A stretch of 64,000 nucleotides of DNA from CAISIP01 sp031396205 (GCA_031396205.1 JANNKH010000114.1:1-64000); one strand, 5' to 3'. Numbered from the stretch's first letter, positions 24,187 through 34,005 are shown. The notes: generated from the sequence alone by a model not told the origin. Program-made: numbers and translations.

Positions 24187-26037
24187 TTACCAGCTGTCGA
24201 TCGATAAGCTGGCTGCCGGTCCGACAACGCTCGAAGCGAGGCTGCGAACGACCCACGGGCGTGTCTCGGCCGGATCGATCACCGCATCGATCTCCAGCGT
24301 CGCAGCCATATTGAGCGCGCTTCCCTTTTCGTATTGCACATCGACCAGTCGCTGGAACAAGGCATCACGTTCGGCGCCTTCGGGCACCGCCCCCAGTTCC
24401 CTGCGGTAACCCAGGCGCACCGCGCCTTCGAGCCCCATGCCACCGAATTCGCCGCTTGGCCAGGACAGGGTTGCCATTGGCGCGTGAAAGCCCCCGGCCG
24501 CCATGGCCATCGCCCCAAGGCCATAGCCCTTGCGCAGCACCACGCTGACGAACGGCACCCGCAGATGGGCGGCGGCTATGAACATGCGGCTGACATGGCG
24601 CACCTGGGCCAGCTCCTCGATCTGCGGACCGACCATGAATCCCGGTGTGTCGACGAGACTCACGATGGGCAGGCCGTGCGCATTGCACAACTGCATGAAG
24701 CGCGCCGCTTTGTCGGCGGCATCGGCATCGATGGCGCCGCCCAGGTGCAGCGGGTTGTTGGCCATCAGTCCCACGGCACGGCCTTCGATACGCGCCAGCG
24801 CAATATGGATCCCGACACCGAACCCGGTGCGCAGCGGCAACAGGCTATGCATGTCGACCAATCCGGCCAGTGCGGCGCGGCTGTCGTAGACACGCAGACG
24901 GTTCTGCGGCACGACGTCGCGCAAGGCAGCTGCATCGGGCGCCGTCCACGCAAGCACACCGCCCTGGAAAAAGGCCAGGTATTGCTGCGCCAGCCGAACC
25001 GCCTGTGCCTCGTCGCCAGCCAGGATGTCGATGACCCCATTGCGATGCTGAATATCGGACGGCCCGATCTGCTCGGGCCGATACACGCCTAGCCCGCCGC
25101 CTTCGACCATGGCCGGCCCACCCATGCCAATATTGCTGTCCTGCGTGGCAACGATCACGTCGCAGCAGCCAAGCAGGGCGGCGTTGCCGGCAAAGCAGCG
25201 CCCGGCGACGATACCGATCACCGGCAGCTGGCCATTGAGCCGCGCAAAGCTGGCAAAGGTGGCCACATGCAGGCCGGCCACGATCGGCATGTCGACATCG
25301 CCCGGGCGGCCGCCGCCGCCTTCGGCAAACAATATCACCGGCAATTTGTTCTGCAGCGCGATGCCCAGCATGCGATCGGTTTTCTGGTGGTTGCGCATGC
25401 CTTGCGTGCCGGCCAGCACGGTGGCGTCATAGGCCATGGCCACCACACGGCTGCGCTCGGGGCCAAACAGTGCCGCGTTGACGGTTCCGATGCCGGTCAC
25501 CATGCCGTCGGCCGGCGTGTTGCGCATCAGGTCATCCTCGCTGCGCCGTGTGCGCTGCGCGGCCACGGCCAGCGCGCCGTACTCCTGAAACGAGCCCGGG
25601 TCGCACAGATCGGCCAGGTTCTCGCGGGCGCTGCGCAGGCCCAGCGCATGGCGCTTGTCGATCGCCACCGGTCGGCTCGCGTCGGCGGTCAGGGCCTGGC
25701 GGTCCAGTACCCGCTGCAGATCGAGACGGACCCGCGCAGCAGCGTTGTCGGCCGGCGTCGGATCGCTGTCCGCGGACACGGTCGGGCTGTTCGTGGCCCG
25801 GATGCCATCGCCACTTGCGAGCATCGGGTCGATGCGCAGCAACACCTGCCCCTGTTCCACCACCTCGCCCTGCGCCGCGAACAGCCCGGCCACCCGGCCC
25901 GCCGTCGGCGCGTGCAACGCATGCTCCATCTTCATGGCTTCGAGCACCACCAGCAGATCACCGGCAGCCACAGGATCGCCGGCCTTGACCAGCCATTGCA
26001 CGATCTGGGATTGCAGCGGCGACGTGATGGAGTTCAT
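24187..26037 (-). CDS. biotin carboxyl carrier/carboxyltransferase fusion
   Basis: A 616-residue fusion. Residues ~1-72 form a biotinyl domain with the acceptor lysine in EAMKMEH (K36). From ~125 to 600 runs a two-lobe acyl-CoA carboxyltransferase (FQEYGALAVAAQRTRRSEDD, VILFAEGGGGRPGD, DSNIGMGGPAMVEGGGLGV in the N-lobe; SLVDTPGFMVGPQIE and KGYGLGAMAMAAGGF in the C-lobe). It would move CO2 from biotin to an acyl-CoA. Related proteins of about 1,090 residues start with a biotin carboxylase domain, which is absent here and not encoded nearby. Either the partner is elsewhere or the gene lost its 5' part; the start looks clean. Confidence 0.88.
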   Translation of the reverse strand: MNSITSPLQSQIVQWLVKAGDPVAAGDLLVVLEAMKMEHALHAPTAGRVAGLFAAQGEVVEQGQVLLRIDPMLASGDGIRATNSPTVSADSDPTPADNAAARVRLDLQRVLDRQALTADASRPVAIDKRHALGLRSARENLADLCDPGSFQEYGALAVAAQRTRRSEDDLMRNTPADGMVTGIGTVNAALFGPERSRVVAMAYDATVLAGTQGMRNHQKTDRMLGIALQNKLPVILFAEGGGGRPGDVDMPIVAGLHVATFASFARLNGQLPVIGIVAGRCFAGNAALLGCCDVIVATQDSNIGMGGPAMVEGGGLGVYRPEQIGPSDIQHRNGVIDILAGDEAQAVRLAQQYLAFFQGGVLAWTAPDAAALRDVVPQNRLRVYDSRAALAGLVDMHSLLPLRTGFGVGIHIALARIEGRAVGLMANNPLHLGGAIDADAADKAARFMQLCNAHGLPIVSLVDTPGFMVGPQIEELAQVRHVSRMFIAAAHLRVPFVSVVLRKGYGLGAMAMAAGGFHAPMATLSWPSGEFGGMGLEGAVRLGYRRELGAVPEGAERDALFQRLVDVQYEKGSALNMAATLEIDAVIDPAETRPWVVRSLASSVVGPAASLSIDSW

Positions 26038-26149
26038 GCCGGCGATTTTGCGTCAGGCGCGATGCCACGCAGCGTCAAGCTGGCGACAGACCAAGGAATT
26101 GCCATTGGCCACCGCTGACGTAATATGCGCTTCGCCCCATCGGCACACC

Positions 26150-27364
26150 ATGCGCGACGCAAGACCCCCACTTCCCTGGCACGTCCCGCTGATATTTGCG
26201 CTGACATTCGTCGTGCATTACCTCGATCGCAACGTGATCGCGTTCGCCTTGCCGCGCATGGCGCAGGAGCTGCGCTGGAGCGACCGCCAGTTGGGCGAGT
26301 ACGGCCAGTACCTGCTGGGCGCGTTCTTTCTCAGCTATGGCCTGGCGCAACTGCTGCTGTCGGGCGCGGCGGAGCGTTTTGGCGCCAAGCGCAGCCTGGT
26401 GCTGGTAATCATCGGCTTTTCCTGCGTCAGCATGGCCATGGGCCCGCTCGGCGGCTCGCTGGCGATGCTGGTCGGGTTGCGACTGCTGCTGGGCGTCGCT
26501 GAATCGGTGCATGTGCCCATGATGGGGGTGATCACGTCGCAGTTGTTTCCACAGCGGGTGCGCGCGCGCGCCAATGCGATCTGGAACGTCGGCATCATCG
26601 TTGCCACCGCAACCGGTGCGCTGATCACGATTCCCATCATCGTGACCTGGGGTTGGCGTAACGGTTTCATCATCATCGGTGCGGCCGGCCTGTTGCTGGC
26701 GCTGCCCTTGGTACTGCTGTTCGTGCCATACACCAAGCCGGCGCCGCGCCCGCCGACTGCGCGGGCCCGCAGCTATCGGCGCAAGCCCGATTACTGGCTG
26801 TACGTCAGCGTCGGGGTGCTCAACGCCTTTTGCGGTTTCGGCATACTGGGCTGGTTGCCGAGCTATTTCGTGCGTGCCAAAGGCATCGACTTTGCCGCGC
26901 TGGGCTGGCCGCTGAGCATCGTCTTTGGTGCTGGTGTCGTAGGCACGTTGGCGATCGCCTGGCTGGGCGACCATGTGCGCCGGCGCGTGCTGCTGGCTAG
27001 CGTCGGTTTCGCCGCCGCGGCGCTGGCGCTGCTGTTTGCGATTCCGGCGCGGGACTTGGTGTCGATGATCGCGTTGTTTGCGTTGGCGGTGTTCTGCCAG
27101 AGCGCGTTCCAGGCGCAAGAGCATGCGACGATCCAAAAGCTGGCCGGTGACGTGGACGTCGGCGCCGCCACTGGCACCTACAACGGCACCAGCCTGGTGA
27201 TTGGCGGTGTCGTCGGCAGCATGGTGCCCGGCGCCATCGTCTCGGCCACCGGCAGCTTTGATCTGGCGCTGTCGGCCATCGCGGCGGCGGCGCTGATCGC
27301 ATCCGTGCTGGCGGGATGGCTGGCATTCAGGATGAAGGAGGGTGCGGATGGTGCAAGCGATTGA
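26150..27364 (+). CDS. MFS transporter
   Basis: A 404-residue, twelve-helix major facilitator. The first helix (IFALTFVVHYLDRNVIAFAL) carries the DR motif typical of the anion:cation symporter/ACS-like branch. The loop 2-3 sequence GAAERFGAKRSLVLVI corresponds to motif A, and the loop 8-9 counterpart is AWLGDHVRRRVLL. It probably imports an organic anion. The ATG at 26150 fits the topology; open sequence upstream is antisense to the carboxyltransferase gene. It is divergent from that gene and reads towards the PLP lyase, so the three may handle one carboxylic substrate; this is inference. Confidence 0.87.
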   Translation: MRDARPPLPWHVPLIFALTFVVHYLDRNVIAFALPRMAQELRWSDRQLGEYGQYLLGAFFLSYGLAQLLLSGAAERFGAKRSLVLVIIGFSCVSMAMGPLGGSLAMLVGLRLLLGVAESVHVPMMGVITSQLFPQRVRARANAIWNVGIIVATATGALITIPIIVTWGWRNGFIIIGAAGLLLALPLVLLFVPYTKPAPRPPTARARSYRRKPDYWLYVSVGVLNAFCGFGILGWLPSYFVRAKGIDFAALGWPLSIVFGAGVVGTLAIAWLGDHVRRRVLLASVGFAAAALALLFAIPARDLVSMIALFALAVFCQSAFQAQEHATIQKLAGDVDVGAATGTYNGTSLVIGGVVGSMVPGAIVSATGSFDLALSAIAAAALIASVLAGWLAFRMKEGADGASD

Positions 27365-27469
27365 GCTGCGCCGGATGGCAATGGCGACCCTGCCCCAGGG
27401 CCTCACGTTCAGCCGAACCCGCCACCGCGCAGCTGCCACCGCGCCGGCCGTGATGACGGCTCCGGCGCC

Positions 27470-28909
27470 ATGACCAGCGCGCTCCCTGCGCAAGGCCGCG
27501 ACCCGCAGCAGATACTGGCCGAGCTGGCGCAATTCGGCGAACACGACCCGCAATACAAGGAGGGCCGTCTGTGGAGCCTGGTCTATTACCTGGACGAGGA
27601 CTACCATGCGTTTCAGGGCCAGGCCTACCAGCAGTTCGCGTCCGCCAATGGGCTCAATCCCACCGCGTTCAAAAGCCTCAAGCGCTTCGAGAACGCCATC
27701 ATCGCCACCACCGCCGAGCTGCACCACGGCACGCCCGAGGTCTGCGGCGTCGTCACATCGGGGGGCACCGAGAGCTGCCTGCTGGCCGTCAAGACCTACC
27801 GCGACATGGCGCGGGCAATGCGCGGCGTGCGCAAGCCCGAGATGGTACTGCCGCGCACCGCCCATGTGGCCTGGTTCAAGGCCTCGGAATATTTCGGCGT
27901 GCGCATCCGGCTGCTGGATCTGGATGCGCAGCTGCGCGCCGACGCAGGCCGACTCGACAAGCTGATCAACCGCAACACCGTGATGGTGCTGGGTTCGGCA
28001 CCGGAATATCCGCACGGCACGATCGACCCGATCGAAGCGATGGCAGCCATCACCCAGCGCCGCGCCATCCCACTGCATGTGGATGCCTGCGTGGGCGGCT
28101 TCATCCTGCCGTTCATGGAGATGAACGGTATCCAGGTGCCGCGCTGGGACTACCGGGTGCCAGGGGTCACGTCGATCTCGGCCGATCTGCACAAGTACGG
28201 CTATGCGTCCAAGGGCGTATCGACCATTACCTACCGCACGCTGGACATGCTGAAACACCAGATGTTCGTGCATGCCGACTGGCCCGGAGGTGTATTCGCG
28301 TCTCCGGCCCTGCTCGGCACCCGGCCCGGCGGCGCTTACGCCGCCGCATGGGCGGCGCTGCAGTATTTCGGCCAATCCGGCTATCGCGATCTGGCGTCAC
28401 GCACGATGCAGGCCTTCGAACGCATGCGCGATGGCGTCAAGGCAATACCCGAGCTGTGCGTGCTGGGCGACCCCAGCGGGCCGCTGCTGGCCTATGGCGC
28501 GCGCAACAAGGCGGTGAATATGTTCGCGGTCGGCGACCAGATGGAGTTGCGCGGCTGGCAGGTGAACCGGCTGCAGAAACCCGACGGCCTGCACGCGATG
28601 ATCACCGCCCGGCATCTGGACGTGATGGACGACTACCTGCGCGACCTGCAGGCTTCGGTTGCCGCCGTCAAGGCCGACCCGTCGCTGGCAGCCAAGGGCG
28701 GCGCGGCCACCTACGGCATGATGGCCCACATACCGTTGCGCGGCATGGTCAAAGGCAAGGTGCTCGACCTGTTCGCCAACCTGTACAAGGCCGGCGGAGG
28801 TGCGATCGACCTGGGCTCGGCGGCGGGCACGGCGCCGGGGCAGGAACAGGCACGCGAACCATTGGCCGAGCGGCTGGCGCGTTGGTACGTGGATTTCAAA
28901 CAGCGTTGA
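27470..28909 (+). CDS. PLP-dependent decarboxylase, sphingosine-1-phosphate lyase-like
   Basis: A 479-residue group II decarboxylase-fold enzyme. Conserved features are EVCGVVTSGGTESCLLAVKTYRD (shortened), HVDACVGGFILPF with the PLP-binding aspartate, and SADLHKYGYASKG with the Schiff-base lysine. The pattern is closest to sphingosine-1-phosphate lyases, which cleave a phosphorylated long-chain amino alcohol to an aldehyde and phosphoethanolamine. Bacterial members also act on other amino acids or sphingoid-like compounds, so the substrate is uncertain. It follows the MFS gene after 105 bases on the same strand. Confidence 0.87.
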   Translation: MTSALPAQGRDPQQILAELAQFGEHDPQYKEGRLWSLVYYLDEDYHAFQGQAYQQFASANGLNPTAFKSLKRFENAIIATTAELHHGTPEVCGVVTSGGTESCLLAVKTYRDMARAMRGVRKPEMVLPRTAHVAWFKASEYFGVRIRLLDLDAQLRADAGRLDKLINRNTVMVLGSAPEYPHGTIDPIEAMAAITQRRAIPLHVDACVGGFILPFMEMNGIQVPRWDYRVPGVTSISADLHKYGYASKGVSTITYRTLDMLKHQMFVHADWPGGVFASPALLGTRPGGAYAAAWAALQYFGQSGYRDLASRTMQAFERMRDGVKAIPELCVLGDPSGPLLAYGARNKAVNMFAVGDQMELRGWQVNRLQKPDGLHAMITARHLDVMDDYLRDLQASVAAVKADPSLAAKGGAATYGMMAHIPLRGMVKGKVLDLFANLYKAGGGAIDLGSAAGTAPGQEQAREPLAERLARWYVDFKQR

Positions 28910-29228
28910 TCGCGAAGCAAAAGCCAAGGCGTCGTCCCGCCATCGTGGGCCGATCGCCAGGAGACGGACCTGGCGCGATCGCCTGCAAACCAGTTTTCCA
29001 TTCGGGACCGGGGCCAGGGTCGGCGCCATTTTCACCAGTTTTACCCACTGGTAAACCCCGATGGCGGATGCCCGTTTGCAGGGCCAGAATTCCAGCCTCA
29101 GACCGGGGCGGTCGAATCAAAATGCCCGTGATGGCAAGCGGTTCTGAAGGCGCCATGCCGTCACCTGCAAACCGTGGGATAACATGCCACGTCGACGTTC
29201 CAGTCCCATTTTTCCGAAGGAGTTCCCC
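28910..29228 (+). promoter_or_regulatory. leader region of the ABC operon with possible operator
   Basis: No gene seen. TTTACC-CACT-GGTAAA at 29040-29055 is a 6-bp dyad with a 4-base spacer, about 175 bases before the binding-protein gene; ACCAGT-N7-ACTGGT overlaps it. An imperfect GC hairpin near 28958-28982 (CGATCGCCAGG / CCTGGCGCGATCG) could end the upstream PLP-enzyme transcript. GAAGGAG at 29217-29223 is the ribosome site of the next gene. Confidence 0.4.
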
Positions 29229-30824
29229 GTGAAAACCATGTTTATCCGTTCCGCCGCCGCATTGGCGGTCGCCAGCGCATTCGCATTGCCTGCCACCGTG
29301 CTGGCCGCCACACCCAAAGACACGCTGGTCGTGACCTGGGCCATCGACGACATCATCACGATGGACCCGGGCGAGGCGTTCGAAATCTCGGCTGGCGAGG
29401 TGATGGGCAACTCGTATGACCGGCTGTTGCGCTATGACGTGAACGACCCGTCCAAGCTTGTCGCCGATGTGGCCACCAAGTGGAGTGTTTCAGCCGACGG
29501 CAAGACCTATAGCTTCGAATTGCGGCCGGGCGTCAAGTTCGCGTCGGGCAATGCCCTGACGGCCGAAGACGTGGTGTATTCGCTGCAACGCGCCGTCATC
29601 CTGGACAAGACGCCGGCCTTCATCCTGACCCAGTTCGGCCTGACCAAGGACAATGTCAAGGACAAGATCAAGCAGACCGGCCCGCTCACGCTGACGATGG
29701 AAACCGACCAGTCTTACGCGCCGACATTCGTCTACAACTGCCTGACCGCCAATATCGCATCGATCGTCGACAAGAAGCTGCTGATGTCCAAGGAGGCCAA
29801 TGGCGACATGGGCTATGGCTGGCTCAAGACCAATTACGCCGGCTCTGGTCCGATGAAGCTGCGCGAATGGCGTGCCAATGAGGTGGTGGCGCTGGAGCGC
29901 AATGACAACTACTACGGCGAGAAGTCCAAACTGGCGCGCGTCATCTACCGCCACGTGAAGGAAGCGGCGACCCAGCGCCTGATGCTGGAAAAAGGCGACG
30001 CCGATATCGCCCGCAACCTGCAGCCGCAGGACCTGGAGGCCCTGGCCAGCAACAAGGATATCAAGACCACCGCCACGCCCAAGGGCACAGTCTGGTATTT
30101 CAGCTTGAACCAGAAAAATCCGATCCTGGCCAAACCCGAAGTGCGCGAAGCCTTCAAGTGGCTGATCGACTACGACGCCATTGGCGCAACGATGATCAAG
30201 AACGTCGGCGTCGTGCACCAGAACTTCCTGCCGGTCGGCCTGCTGGGTGCGAGCACCGACAAGCCCTACAAGCTCGACGTCGACAAGGCCAAGGCCTTGC
30301 TGGCCAAGGCGGGCTATCCGAACGGCTTCAAGATCACGATGGACATGCGCACCACGCAACCGATCCAGGGCATGACCGAGGCATTCCAGCAGACCGCCAA
30401 ACGCGCCGGCATCGACATCGACATCCTGCCAGGCGACGGCAAGCAGACGCTGACCAAGTACCGCTCACGCCATCACTACATCTACATCGGTGCCTGGGGC
30501 GCCTAATACTGGGATCCGCACACCAATGCCGACACCTTCGCACGCAACCCGAGCAATGCAGACGACGCCAAGTCCAAGCCGCTGGCATGGCGCAATGCCT
30601 GGGATATCCCCGATATGACCAAGAAGGCCGATGCCGCCGTGCTGGAACGGGATGCCAACAAGCGCAAGGCCATGTACACCGAGTTGCAGGCCGACCACCG
30701 CAAGAACAGCCCGTTCGTCATGATCGGCCAGCAGATCGAGACCGCGGCCATCCGCAGCGACATCCAGGGTTTCAAGATCGGCCCGACGTCGGATGCGACC
30801 TACATGTTCAAGGTCAGCAAATAG
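29229..30824 (+). pseudogene. family 5 ABC substrate-binding protein with in-frame ochre stop
   Basis: An extracellular solute-binding protein of the peptide/nickel/opine family. GTG 29229 follows GAAGGAG at ideal spacing and opens a signal peptide (MFIRSAAALAVASAFALPAT). The body reads well: TMDPGEAFEISAGEVMGNSYDRLL, shortened, then KWSVSADGKTYSFELRPGVKF and YAGSGPMKLREW. At 30504-30506 a TAA interrupts YIYIGAWGA / YWDPHTNADTF; the same frame then continues intact to 30824 for a full 531-residue protein. All downstream transporter genes are intact, which suggests a very recent mutation, a sequencing error, or readthrough. As written, the product lacks the last ~105 residues of lobe 1. Confidence 0.87.
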
Positions 30825-30896
30825 TCCTGCGCCAGCAGTTCCGGCTTGAACGCTGCAGTCCAGTCGCCGCCCGCAAAGTCGGGCGGAGCCCGTTTC

Positions 30897-31913
30897 ATGG
30901 GCACGGTGAAGAGTCTCGTCAACTTCCTTGGGGTCATTTTCCTGACCTACCTGGGATTGCTGGCGGTGACGTTCTTCATCGGCCGTGTCATGCCGATCGA
31001 CCCGGTGCTGGCGGTCGTCGGGGACCGCGCGCCAGAGCATGTGGTGCAGCGGGTGCGCGAAGAGATGGGGCTGAACAAGCCACTCTACACCCAGTTCGGC
31101 ATATACCTGAAAAAGGTCGCCACCGGCGACTTCGGCACCTCGGTGCTGACGTCCAATCCGGTCATGGTGGACATCAAACGAACCTTCCCGGCCACCATCG
31201 AACTGGCCACACTGGGCATCATTCTCGGCGCCGGCCTCGGCATTCCGCTGGGGGTCTGGGCCGCAGTGCGCCGCGGCGGCATGGTCGACCAGATCGTGCG
31301 GGTGATGGGCCTGATCGGTTATTCGGTGCCGATATTCTGGCTCGGCCTGATGGGCCTGGTGCTGTTCTATGCCAAGCTGGGCTGGATCGCCGGGCCCGGG
31401 CGCATCGACGTCAGCTATGAATACTCGGTAACGCTGGTGAGTGGCTTCCTGCTGCTCGACACCGCGCGCCAAGGCCAGTGGGACGCGTTTCGCAACGTGT
31501 TGTCGCACCTGATCCTGCCGGCCTCGCTGCTGGGTTATTTTTCACTCGCCTACATCAGCCGCATGACGCGCTCGTTCATGCTCAATGAACTGGCGCAGGA
31601 ATATGTGATCGCAGCCCGCGCCAAGGGCCTGTCGGAAACGCGGATCATCTGGCGCCATGCGCTGCGCAATGCCATGGTGCCGCTGGTGACCGTGGTGGCA
31701 CTTTCCTACGCCGGCCTGCTGGAAGGCTCGGTGTTGACCGAGACCGTGTTCGCATGGCCGGGCCTGGGCCTTTACATCACCAATTCGCTGCAAAACGCCG
31801 ACATGAATGCGGTGCTGGGCGGCACCATCATTGTGGGTTCGATCTTCATCGGTCTGAACCTGCTGTCGGACCTGCTCTACAAACTGCTCGACCCGCGCAC
31901 CCGCACCCGATGA
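30897..31913 (+). CDS. ABC transporter permease, DppB-like
   Basis: A 338-residue permease with six helices. The first helix is followed by the PIDPVLAVVGDRAPEHVVQRV periplasmic segment of DppB-type proteins. The EAA loop is present (EYVIAARAKGLSETRIIWRHALRN, shortened, then MVPLVT). The ATG at 30897 has a GGAG at about 9 bases; a TTG at 30846 would add 17 residues without a ribosome site and cannot be excluded. The stop overlaps the next start (ATGA). With its partner it forms the channel for peptides or similar oligomers. Confidence 0.93.
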   Translation: MGTVKSLVNFLGVIFLTYLGLLAVTFFIGRVMPIDPVLAVVGDRAPEHVVQRVREEMGLNKPLYTQFGIYLKKVATGDFGTSVLTSNPVMVDIKRTFPATIELATLGIILGAGLGIPLGVWAAVRRGGMVDQIVRVMGLIGYSVPIFWLGLMGLVLFYAKLGWIAGPGRIDVSYEYSVTLVSGFLLLDTARQGQWDAFRNVLSHLILPASLLGYFSLAYISRMTRSFMLNELAQEYVIAARAKGLSETRIIWRHALRNAMVPLVTVVALSYAGLLEGSVLTETVFAWPGLGLYITNSLQNADMNAVLGGTIIVGSIFIGLNLLSDLLYKLLDPRTRTR

Positions 31914-32839
31914 ATAGCCCTGCTCCATCCGCCACCAAGGAAAGCCTGCACGACTGGCTGATGTCCGAGCGCCCGCATTCGCGGCGCCAGGCATCGTTTG
32001 GGCGTGCCTATGGTGCCTGGCGCACCTTTGCGCGCAACCGGTTGGCCATGATCGGGCTGGCGATCGTCATCGCGCTGGTGCTGGTGGCGATCTTCGCCGA
32101 CCAGTTGGCGCCGTATTCACCCTATATCGGCGACTTGCGCACCACCCGTCTGCTACCGCCGTCCAGTGCGCACTGGTTCGGCACCGACGACCAGGGCCGC
32201 GACATTCTGTCACGCATCATCCACGGCTCGCGGATCACGTTGTATGTGGTCGCGCTGGTGGCCGTGCTGGCAGCGCCCATCGGCCTGGTGGTTGGCACGG
32301 TCGCGGGTTATGCAGGCGGCTGGCTCGACGCAACGCTGATGCGCATCACCGACATATTTCTGGCCTTCCCGCGCCTTATCCTGGCGCTGGCCTTCGTCGC
32401 CGCGCTCGGCCCCGGCATCGAGAATGCGGTGATCGCGATCGCCATCACCTCCTGGCCGCCCTATGCGCGCATCGCGCGCGCCGAAACGCTGACGATCCGC
32501 CAGGCCGACTACATCGCCGCCGTGCAGCTGATCGGCGCATCACCGTGGCGCATCGTGCTGCGCCACATCATGCCGCTATGCGTGTCCTCGGTCATCGTGC
32601 GCGTCACGCTGGACATGGCGGGCATCATCCTGACTGCCGCCGGCCTGGGTTTTCTGGGCCTTGGCGCGCAACCGCCGATGCCCGAATGGGGCGCGCTGAT
32701 CGCCAACGGCCGACTGTACGTGCTGGACCAATGGTGGGTCGCTGCCGCGCCTGGCGCCGCGATCTTTCTGGTGTCACTGGCATTCAACCTGCTCGGTGAT
32801 GGCCTGCGTGATGCGCTGGATCCGAAAGGCGTCAAATGA
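31910..32839 (+). CDS. ABC transporter permease, DppC-like
   Basis: A 309-residue permease. It has the N-terminal RNRLAMIGLAIVIALVLVAIF helix (shortened), the DppC hallmark HWFGTDDQGRDILSRIIHGSR, and the coupling EAA loop (DYIAAVQLIGASPWRIVLRH, then IMP). It overlaps both neighbours by four bases, so it is translated with the DppB-like subunit and the first ATPase. The complex would import di/oligopeptides, opines or related compounds. Confidence 0.95.
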   Translation: MNSPAPSATKESLHDWLMSERPHSRRQASFGRAYGAWRTFARNRLAMIGLAIVIALVLVAIFADQLAPYSPYIGDLRTTRLLPPSSAHWFGTDDQGRDILSRIIHGSRITLYVVALVAVLAAPIGLVVGTVAGYAGGWLDATLMRITDIFLAFPRLILALAFVAALGPGIENAVIAIAITSWPPYARIARAETLTIRQADYIAAVQLIGASPWRIVLRHIMPLCVSSVIVRVTLDMAGIILTAAGLGFLGLGAQPPMPEWGALIANGRLYVLDQWWVAAAPGAAIFLVSLAFNLLGDGLRDALDPKGVK

Positions 32840-34005
32840 GCATCATCGACAAGGCCATGGCCAAGAAAGGTGATGCTGCGGACCCGGAAGGCCTGTTACT
32901 AGGCGATAGGGCGATTGCCGTGCCCGCCGGCGCCGAAACGAACGACGCGACTGCATCGGCTCCGTCGGCCACGCCGCAGAATGCGACCCTGCCGCCTGCC
33001 GCCGCGCCTGCCACAACGGCGACGCAGCAAACTGCCGCCCGCGCCGAGCCACCGCCTGCGCACCCGGTTGTCCATGCAAGAGCGTCTGAAGCCGCGCCAG
33101 CCAAGGCGACGCAAGCCGTTGCGCCCGAGCCCGGTCGGGCCGAGCCGACGTTTCGGACCGTACCGGCTCCGCGCCCGGTGTTGGTTGTCGATGACTTGCG
33201 GGTCTCGTTTCCCAACCGCGATGGCGGCCGCTTTGAGGCGGTGCGCGGCGTGTCGTTCACGCTGGGCCGTGAGCGGCTGGGCATCGTCGGCGAATCCGGA
33301 TCGGGTAAATCGCAGACCGGCCGCGCCATTCTCGGCCTGACGGCGCCGGAAGGGCGCGTCACGGCCAAGCGGCTGGAATTCCACGGCACCGACCTGCTGA
33401 ACTGCTCGGCCGGTGAGCGGCGCGACTTGCGCGGCGGGCGCATCGCGATGGTGCTGCAGGACCCCAAGTTTTCGCTCAATCCGGTCATGACGATCGGCGC
33501 CCAGGTGGTGGAAACGCTGCGGGCACACAGTCGCATCTCGGCCCGGGACGCGCGCGACAAGGCAATGGAGGCGCTGGCAGCTGTGCAGATCGACCAGCCG
33601 GATCGCGTCTTCAAGCTGTATCCGCACGAAGTCTCCGGTGGCATGGGACAGCGCGCGATGATCGCGATGATGCTGATCGCCGACCCGGAATTGCTGATCG
33701 CCGACGAACCCACTTCGGCGCTGGACGTCACGGTGCAGCTACAGGTGCTGGCCATCCTGGACAAACTGGTGAGGGACCGCGGCATGGGCCTGATCTTCAT
33801 CTCGCACGACCTGCGCCTGGTGTCGACCTTTTGCGACCGCATCCTGGTGATGTACGCCGGCAAGGTGGTCGAGGAGGTGTCATCGGGCGCGCTGGCCGAT
33901 GCCAGGCATCCCTACACCCGCGGGCTGCTCAATTGCCTGCCCAAACTGGCCGACGACCGGCATCCGCTGCCGACGCTGGACCGCAGGCCGGAGTGGGCAT
34001 TGTGA
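32836..34005 (+). CDS. ABC transporter ATPase, DppD-like, with Ala/Pro-rich N-terminal extension
   Basis: A 389-residue ATPase. Walker A is GESGSGKSQTGRA, the signature is VSGGMGQRAMIAMM, Walker B is LLIADEPTSALD, and the H-loop is ISHDLRLV. The C-terminal RHPYTRGLLNCLPKL is typical of oligopeptide-permease ATPases. The first ~110 residues are unusual: after MSIIDKAMAKKGDAADPEGL comes an Ala/Pro/Thr-rich low-complexity stretch before the ABC fold begins at VLVVDDLRVSF. A later start is possible but no good ribosome site is visible there, and the ATG at 32836 overlaps the permease stop. It energises the importer. Confidence 0.92.
   Translation: MSIIDKAMAKKGDAADPEGLLLGDRAIAVPAGAETNDATASAPSATPQNATLPPAAAPATTATQQTAARAEPPPAHPVVHARASEAAPAKATQAVAPEPGRAEPTFRTVPAPRPVLVVDDLRVSFPNRDGGRFEAVRGVSFTLGRERLGIVGESGSGKSQTGRAILGLTAPEGRVTAKRLEFHGTDLLNCSAGERRDLRGGRIAMVLQDPKFSLNPVMTIGAQVVETLRAHSRISARDARDKAMEALAAVQIDQPDRVFKLYPHEVSGGMGQRAMIAMMLIADPELLIADEPTSALDVTVQLQVLAILDKLVRDRGMGLIFISHDLRLVSTFCDRILVMYAGKVVEEVSSGALADARHPYTRGLLNCLPKLADDRHPLPTLDRRPEWAL

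Noticed and set aside
26075..28375. A 766-residue open frame on the minus strand
   Set aside because: It lies opposite the MFS and PLP-lyase genes, which have clear domains; its Arg/His/Gln-rich sequence is a typical antisense shadow in GC-rich DNA.
30504..30506. Recoding (selenocysteine/pyrrolysine) as an explanation for the stop in the binding-protein gene
   Set aside because: The codon is TAA, not TGA or TAG, and no recoding structure is apparent.
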